This document shows, in pieces, positions 14,801-23,800 of a DNA stretch of 26,654 nt (its first letter is position 1; every line of letters starts with the position of its first letter). Under the pieces are notes generated by a model. It was not told where the DNA came from, made no database searches, and saw only the letters and a list, made by a program, of their open reading frames with translations. The position numbers and the translations under genes are program-made. Source of the DNA: a virus; the IMG/VR virus record IMGVR_UViG_3300006026_000083, positions 1 to 26,654 of that record. One strand, written 5' to 3'.

Positions 14801-17800
14801 AGACAAAATACCCATCATATTTTAGTGGGAGTTTTCTACGCAAAATTGGGTTTGTTCCTATACCAGATTGATTTTCAGAGAATGCAGTAAATGGTTTTGC
14901 TCTAAGTCTTCTTGTTAAATCAACTTTACCCCAGACATAATTGCCAAACAATTCTACACTATTAAAACCAGTATTACTTGGATTCTGCCCAGGAGCTAAA
15001 TTTGACAGTATAACAATAACATTTTTAACTGTAGTTGTTATACCAACAGGTAATCCAGATATTCCAGATGGTATTGTAACTATTTTTTCTGACCAATCAT
15101 AGCATTGAACTACCATATCAGTAAAAATAGTTGATATTCCAACTGGATCTGGTAAAGGTCCAGTTTGTGCAGTAAATCCAGAAGGTAAAGAAACTCTACC
15201 TCCACTTGGATCTCCAAATACAGTATGTGTAATATTAAAATAATCTCCTGTAGTTATACCAACATCATACACTCCATTCTTTCTTAAATCCGAATCCATA
15301 GGAATAAATAAATCTAGTCCAAGGAAATATTGATTTGTTGATTCTGAAATTCTAGACGTGTCAAAACCAACTATTACTCCATAATCACCATAATAATTAA
15401 CAAAAATTGATTCCTCAGTATTTCTCCATGGTGGTGCAATTAAAATTGGAGGTGGTTCAATTTCATTTACAATAAACTTTATAGAGTTTTCTAAAGGCCA
15501 TCTTCTATAAGAACTTGCAAGACCAACGTTATCATAAACTTTAAGTTCTAATATATCACCAACAGAATAATTGACTCCCTTATCATTAATTGATGTTAAT
15601 GATGTAATGGAAGTTTCTGAATTGACCGATATATCTACGGTTGCATTTCTTCCAACACCAGTTACCGTATGTAATTTTGCACTCGTCATTATGGTTTCGC
15701 CACCAAATAAAGGTGGAAATCCAGATCCTTGAGAATAAATTGATAGTGTCTTTATTGGTCCATTGTAATAATTTGTTCCCCCATAACTAACATTCACACT
15801 ATTTACAGAAGATCCCGACATTAATGCAAAAGCAGTTGCTTGAGATCCATCTATAAATGGTTTTTGTATAGTTATTTCTGGTGCCGCTGTGTACCCAAAT
15901 CCAGGATTTGTAACATTTATACTATCAATTGTACCATTTGTATTTAAAACTACCTCTGCTTCTGCAGAAATGAGTTGATCTGTAGGTATAATCTCAATTC
16001 TTCTTTGTTCTGTTGGTTCTATACCTTCTCTTGAAATATTGAACAGTGATGTATCAAAAACATAAACATGTTCTGATGTTATTGCAATACTATTGAGTAT
16101 ATTTGTAGTTGGATTTATTATTGGTTCATAATAAACTCTATCTTTACCAATAAAACTATTATCGATTATTATATCTTGTTCTTGCTTAATCCAACTAATA
16201 GGTCTCTCATATAATTCATCTAAAACAACACCAACATTTGCATAATTATTAGTAATAATTGTATCAGCTGACTTCACATCTACAACAAGTCTTTCTTCTT
16301 GAGTAAGGTTGGAATCTACATCACTAAAAATCTGTACATTATCTCCTACTTTTACTGAAGGTAAAACTCTTACAAGTCGAACATCAATTTCTGATGTTCC
16401 AGTATATGCTAAAATCTTTACAGTATCACCAACAGTACTAAATCCAACTAATTGACCTTTAGGTGCTTCTGTAAATCTGATTCTACTTCCACCATTAAAC
16501 TGATAACCTTCTCCTGGAGTTTGTAGTACATCATTTACAAATACCAATAGATTTGACTGTAAACTAATTCCAGAACTAGTTTTTGCATAGAATGATATAT
16601 CTTCACCATCTATCTGTAATGGGAATAATCTTCTTACTCCATTAAAATATTTGGAAATATCATCCAATATTATAAATTCACCAACGTTCCAACCAGAGAA
16701 CTTTGATCTGAATACTTCTGTAACGTTTAATTCAAAATGTTCAAAATTTGATATGCCAGTTAATGTTGGTATGCCAACAGTTCCCCCAATAGAGACTGTA
16801 AGTAAATCATTTTCATTATATCCATATCCATAATTTTTAATCTCAAAAGAACGTATTGTTCCATCATTACTTGGAACCAAATCTACCGTTGCTTCTGTAC
16901 CAATTCCACTAGAACCTTGTGAATATATTAATGGCAAATTTGTATAACTTAAAGGTGCATCAAAAATAACTTCTGGTGGATTTGATTGATCATATCCTGA
17001 TAGAGAATTAGTTATGTTTACAGAAGTTACATATCCACCATTTACTACAGCTTCTCCAAAGTACACAATTGTATCAGAATCTGTTCTTACACCAACTTTT
17101 ACTGTTTGTAAACCAGATCTATATCCAGATCCAGTGTTACCAATAGCAACAGAGGTAAGAACGCCTAACGGATTAATTATTGCTGTTCCACCAGCACTTA
17201 CTAGTGGTTGATATCCAAATCCTTCTGTAGATCCTACGCTAACTATTATACCACCTTTTGGTAAACGATTTACATTTACATCCTTAGTTATTGTTGGGTC
17301 TGTTGGATTCAAGTTAAATCCTACTTTTAAATTTCCACCATCAACAAAAAGTTTGTAGTCTCCATAAATGCTGTATTTTGGAGTGCTTATTCTTTGAGGT
17401 CCTTGGAATATACCATCAATTAAAAGAATTGTATTTGTGTAAGGGATATTTGTAATATTATTTCCCTCATAACTTAAATTGAATGTTGTTGATATACCAT
17501 TAAATTGTGTAGTAATATCATCATAAACATAGTTATTATCATATGCTTTGTCGAAATCGTTAGTGTATAAAAAGTTAAGTGCGGATCTTAAAAACACTCT
17601 CCCACTAAATTTTGAAGATGTGGTCAATCCAGTATAGTCAATTTCATTTGCAGATGTTGCAGTAGTTCCAAATCCTACAGGTATTTTGCCCCATATTCCC
17701 TCTGAGAAGTTTAAATTATTACCAACAATATTAAAATTACCAGAAAGTTTTGATATTATTTGATTGGAATTGTGAGTATCCTCTTTTGTTCCAACTACCG

Positions 17801-20800
17801 ATCTATCAACATTAATTTGATTGAGTGATTTATTTACAGATTTTACCAACACAATCTCATTATCAATTTCTAGTAAATCTCCAGACTTAATAAAGTCGAT
17901 AGTATTTACTGATATATTTGTATCACCAATTCCAATAGAACTTGAAGTTGCTATAGTATATCCAGATCCAACAAGTGGTGATTGAATAGCTCCATTTATT
18001 GTTATAAGTAGTCTATTATTTGCATCAATAGATCTAATTCTATGAGTAACTCCAGCACCAACTCCTACAATATCTACTCTATTTGGGTTAAATTGTAAAG
18101 AATCACCTACTGTTGCTGCTATACTTATTTTCTGATTATCTTCCTTAATAATATAGAATCTGGAAGGTAATCTTGATGTTATTCCTATTCCTGGCCAATT
18201 AATTGGAGATATTTGTATTCCATTGTTTGGATTTTCATCGTGTGGTATGTATTCAACCTCCTCACCACTAACGAAGTAGTGATTTCCTAAGTTTATATTG
18301 TTTTGATCTACAAGCACTACATTAGAGTCTGTTCCATCAAATTCAACCTCAAATATTGGATTATTCTTTTCAAAAATCCCAAATGATTTAGTGTTAGAAT
18401 CAAACTGATCACTAATATCATCTATAGTTAAAACTCTGTTACCTATAAATTCTCTATACTCTGCCAAAAACGGTAAATTAAAAAGTATCTCATTAGATAC
18501 AAGAGATTCATCTACTTTAATACTCTTTTCTCTGGCAATATCAAAATCTTTAACTGCATTAAGATTCACTGATTCTGTGAGATCTGATATTGCAACAACA
18601 ACGTTATCATCTTGTTCTGTTGGCATTCTATAAAGATCATTATCAGATGGTTCCAAAATCAGATCACTGAATTTTTTAAATCCAACAGTATGTGTTAAAT
18701 TACTAACCAGAGGATTCCAAACAGTAAAATCTAATGGAGATTTTACCGAATATGAAAAATATTGATAATAATCATTGTCAGACAATCTTTGGAAAAATGT
18801 ATTTAACTTACCAGTTTCTTTTTTCCATCCCTCTCTAACTATACTGCTTGAAGATACTTTGTAATCTCCTTCAGATCCAAAGGCTGATGATATTAGTGCC
18901 AGATTTTTTGAAGATTGACCATAAATTATATCTCCAGGTGAGAATTTTTTATTGGTTCTAATTTTTATATACTCATTGTTCTGGTCATATCTTTCCACAA
19001 CTCCAACATTGTCTTCATATATGACTAATTCATTTTCATTAAATGAACCCTTTTCTAGGGTAATATCAAAGATTGGAAAATATGATTCTGGTGTTGCTGT
19101 ACCAAAAGATTCAAATTCATCATAAACTCCTGGAGATTCACCAACTTTAAGTACATCTGATATATTATATACAATAGAAGGAAACTCGCCACCGATGTTT
19201 GGATCTGATTGCTTAACTTTAAATAGAGAATATCCATATGATGAAGAGTTATAACCCTTTCCGCCAATATTTAAATCAATATTAGTATTTTCAATGATTA
19301 CATTATCACCAACATTAAATGGAAAGTCTGAAGCATTTGCAAAAGTAACCGCAAATGCGACTGTAACATCATTAGTAATGCTATCAAACGTAATATTACT
19401 AATTCTAATTCCATTTGGATTATTTACTGGTAGTATTTTTGGTGTAACATTGTATAGCCCAGTAGTATTTCTAATAATATTTACTTCAGTATCTCCAATA
19501 TCATATCTAAGTCTTGCTTCAGTATTAACTCTTCCAGTGAATCCATCAATAACAACTAATTGTGGAGGTACAAAGTAATTTGTACCGAAAGATGATATTT
19601 TTATCTTTTTGAATTTTGATAACGGTTCTATTTTATATGTACTTGGGAAAATTGCAGATGGTCTTAATGTTTTATCTGAAGGATAGTCTAATCCAAGATT
19701 TAATAATTTTATATTATCTATCTTACCAATTGACTTTGAAAATGGTAAGAAAATAGCTCCAGAACCCTGTGAAGATACTACTTTAGTAACATAGGGTAAA
19801 GTTCTATAGTTTCTTCCTTGTGATACTAAAGAGACTTCTGCTATTGGACCAGTACCATAAATGGATTTGTATGTAATTATTCCATCATTTTCACTATATG
19901 AAGATTGTTCTGGATCAGAGTCTAGTGGTATTATAAAAGATGTGGTGGTTATTCCAGATATATTTGATTTACCAGAATATACACTATCAAGAATTTGTAT
20001 TGAACTAGAGTTTTTTATATTACTAAAATCTACCTTTAAATTTAACTTTGTTACTGGAGTATTTGGTAGATTGATAGGAGTTAACTTATAGTAAAGTGTT
20101 TTTGGAGTATCAGAGTCTATTTTTATTTGAACATAAGCTCCATCAGAACCAATGTCCCCAACATAAGTTACATTGAAGGTATCTGTTTTATCTGAAGAAG
20201 AATAATACTTATTTGTGAAGTTAACATCAGTATAAAATTCAAATTTAAAAGATGGGTCTTCATTATATTGCAATGATCTATCAGATAGATCAAATATTAT
20301 ATTTTCATTTTTATAAAATTTCAATTCTGGATTTATAAGAGATATTGATCCATCTTGTTGAGATCCAATATTTACTAATATTGAAGAATCTAACTCAGAT
20401 ATATCGGAATAATACTTTGTAGATAGTGCAATCGTATTAGAATTTATACTTATAATATAATAAATTCCAGAATTTATTAGTCCGATTGATGGACTTTCTG
20501 AATTATAAATTACCTTATCTCCAGTTTTAAATTGGTGGTTATTAATGGTTATTGTATTTAAATCAATATCTACATCAGAAGAACTAAATTCAGTTTTATT
20601 AACTAAGGTTCTATAAACTAAATTATCATAAGATACTTTTATTGTTCTAGTTTTATTGCTGGACAAAGACAAATCTATTTCATTTCCAGCAACTAATCCA
20701 TGAGGTGATTTTGTTATTATATTAGCATATTTTTTTACAATGCTAGATTGAATGACATCATCCCTATTTGTTTTTAGTTTTTGATTATTTCCTACTCCAT

Positions 20801-23800
20801 AATCATTATATTTAATCAATTCAAAAATAGATTCAGATCCAATACCAACATACTGGTTTGTAGATCCTATAGAAACTTTTTGTGTTGATAAACCAATATA
20901 ATGATTAGAATAAGGTACAACGTATAAAGAATCAACATCAGTAAGATCTTTTGTTGTTGCTGCATAAGATACATTTATTGGAGTATCTGTATCATTTATT
21001 ATATAAGATACTTTATCATTCAATATAAATTTATGATTTGGTAAAAATATTGTATTTGGTATAGTATCTTTTGTTTTTACAGGATCCAGTTCTGGAACAT
21101 TTACATACAATAGTCCACTCTTACCCTCCGAACGTTGAAGGGTGGAAGCATAATTTTCGTAGTAAAGACTTAAATTTTCTCTCTCAACTTGAGCTCCCCA
21201 AATATAAAATGTTGGAGTTGAATTTAGGGTAAATCCTGCTGGACCGTAAGTACCAACTCTAAAATTGTGTGTCCCCGAAGAAGTAAGTTGCTTAAATGTA
21301 TATCTTCTATACGTATTTGTTAAAGTTACTAATTGACCATAATATAAAATTCCATCATCAACTATTAAATAGACAGATTCTCCTCCTTCTTCACCCTTCA
21401 AAAATACCGAGAATACATTTTCTTCATTCGACAAGCTTACTCCATTATATCCATATAAAAAATAATCAGAGTTTCCTGTAGTATTTGCGATACTAATTTT
21501 AGCTGCTTCTTTTTTATTTTCTATAGGAGATTCTTGTAAATAATCAATAGATCCAGTGATATTGGCATCATCTTCCCAAGGAGTTCCTGGTAACTGTGAT
21601 GATGAAATTGGATAAGAATATTCTAATAAATTCTCAGAATCTATTATAATAGATTCTTTAGGATTAAAATAATATTCAGAATTTGTATTGTATGATTTAT
21701 CTGTAGATAATCCAGTATTAACTATTACTTTTCTTGGTAATTCCTCAATAATATCACCAGAAGAATGTGTAGTAGAAATTGATCCAGCATAAGATCTTTC
21801 TATTTTTACAGTATAATTTTTACTGTAAATATTCAAAATTTTAAACAATTCTTCATTTGATTTATATATATCACCAATAGATATTACAGATGTTAAGTCT
21901 CCATTGACTTTTAAATATGTGACTATGCCAGTTTGTGAAGAATTTTCTAAATCATTTAAAATAGTTAATCTATTACTCTTCTTAATTTCTAATGATTTGA
22001 CAGGACCAATAAATTTTGTTGATATTATATTACAATTATCAATAATTGGTATATCCTGGTTTGTTATATCTATAAAGTGACTAGAAATTCCTAAGTAATT
22101 ACCATCAGTGTCTAATCTAGAATATTCAAAATCTGGATAAGTATCTTCACTAAATGTAATAGTACCTATTTCCCTACCACTAACCGATTTTACAATGGCA
22201 AAGGCATTACTTCCAAAAGTTCCTTCATTATTAAAATAAATTTCATCGCCTGCCGCATAATTTTCACCACCTGAGATAATATCTAGTTTATCTACAGAAC
22301 CAGAACTAGTATTAGTTATTTTTGGAAGTACATTTTTAAATGTTTCTGGACTTACCAACCCATCATAGAATGTATTATCTTTAGAAAATCCAAAATATGA
22401 TGTAAATCTAAACCAATTATCACTATCTACAGATTTTCTAGATAAATTTGAAAAATCTTCAAAATTATATGGTATTGGTTTTGAATTAAAAGAATTTCCA
22501 ATTACATAAGGAAATATTGGTTTTAAAAATCCATTATATGGACCACTAGACTCTTTAGTGGTATTAAAAGTTGAAAAATATGCATATACTCCGTTTGGAA
22601 ACTCTGGAGTTTTACAAAATCTTCCGTTATTAATATCCAAATCTCCAGCATTAGTAAATACATAATCCTCAATAAAATATCCAGTTGGAAAAATGCTTAC
22701 TGGTGGTCTATTCTCCACTATTGGTCTTAATTCATATCCACTACTCAACTGTTTAATGGCACCACCTTCAATATTTTCATATCCATATGGACCATATATT
22801 GGATTTCCATCATATGCCCATCCAACTATGGGAGAGTGATATTTGATTGTATCCGAATCGTTAAGTAAATCTTGTTTAAATATTGGATTTCCTTCATTAT
22901 CTAAGGATGATGCCAAACACTGCTCTCTAATTCCTCTTGGAGTAAATCCATGACCATAAGATAATTCTTTGGTAATATCTTTTGATTCATATATTATTCC
23001 ATCATCATCATTTATTGATGATGTACTGAAAAGTTTTTCGACCAAATTTAAAGTCCAAGATTGGATATTGACATCAAAAGATACTCCAAATCCATTAGAA
23101 ATTACTTCTATGAAAGTATCTTTCGTATATCCAAAACCTCCATTCAGAATAGTAACTGATTGTATTCTTCCATTAATTATAACAGGAGTTAAAATTGCAT
23201 TAAATCCATCACCATAAATCTTGATCTCTGGGGCAGAGTTATAATTTGAGCCACCATCAATAACTGTTACTTCAATAATTCTTCCATCACTGGAAATAGT
23301 TGGTAATAATTTTGCATTTTCTCCATTGTATACATTAATAGTTGGTTTTCTATTATAATTGACAATAGAATTATCACCATATCCACTACCAGGATTTTTT
23401 ACTGAAGTTGAAAAAATTTCTCCAGTAAAGATAGGATTTAATTTTCCAGTAAATGTTTGACTACTAACAGTGTTTATTCCTATAGGAGCTTCAACTTTTA
23501 CTATTATTGGTGTATATGATACTCTGTGTTGACCACTTCCAAAATCTGAAAATGGAATACTTAATTTATTGTTGTAATTAAAGTCTTTATCAAAATCTGT
23601 TTGAAGTACTTCATATACTTTAAATTCATCATCATTTACTCTTCTTACAAAGTATTCTGATGTTGATGATAATCCTGTAGGAAGAACACCATCACTATTA
23701 AAAATTACTACTTCCTTATCTAAAAATCCGTGATTTTTTATTTTAATTGTATCAAAATTCTTATTAATATTGTTTGAATTAAAATATAAAATTTTATTTG

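Noticed and set aside
19055-19267. Minus-strand 70-codon frame inside the 3899-residue gene
   Set aside because: It is an out-of-frame shadow of a continuous, motif-rich coding region.
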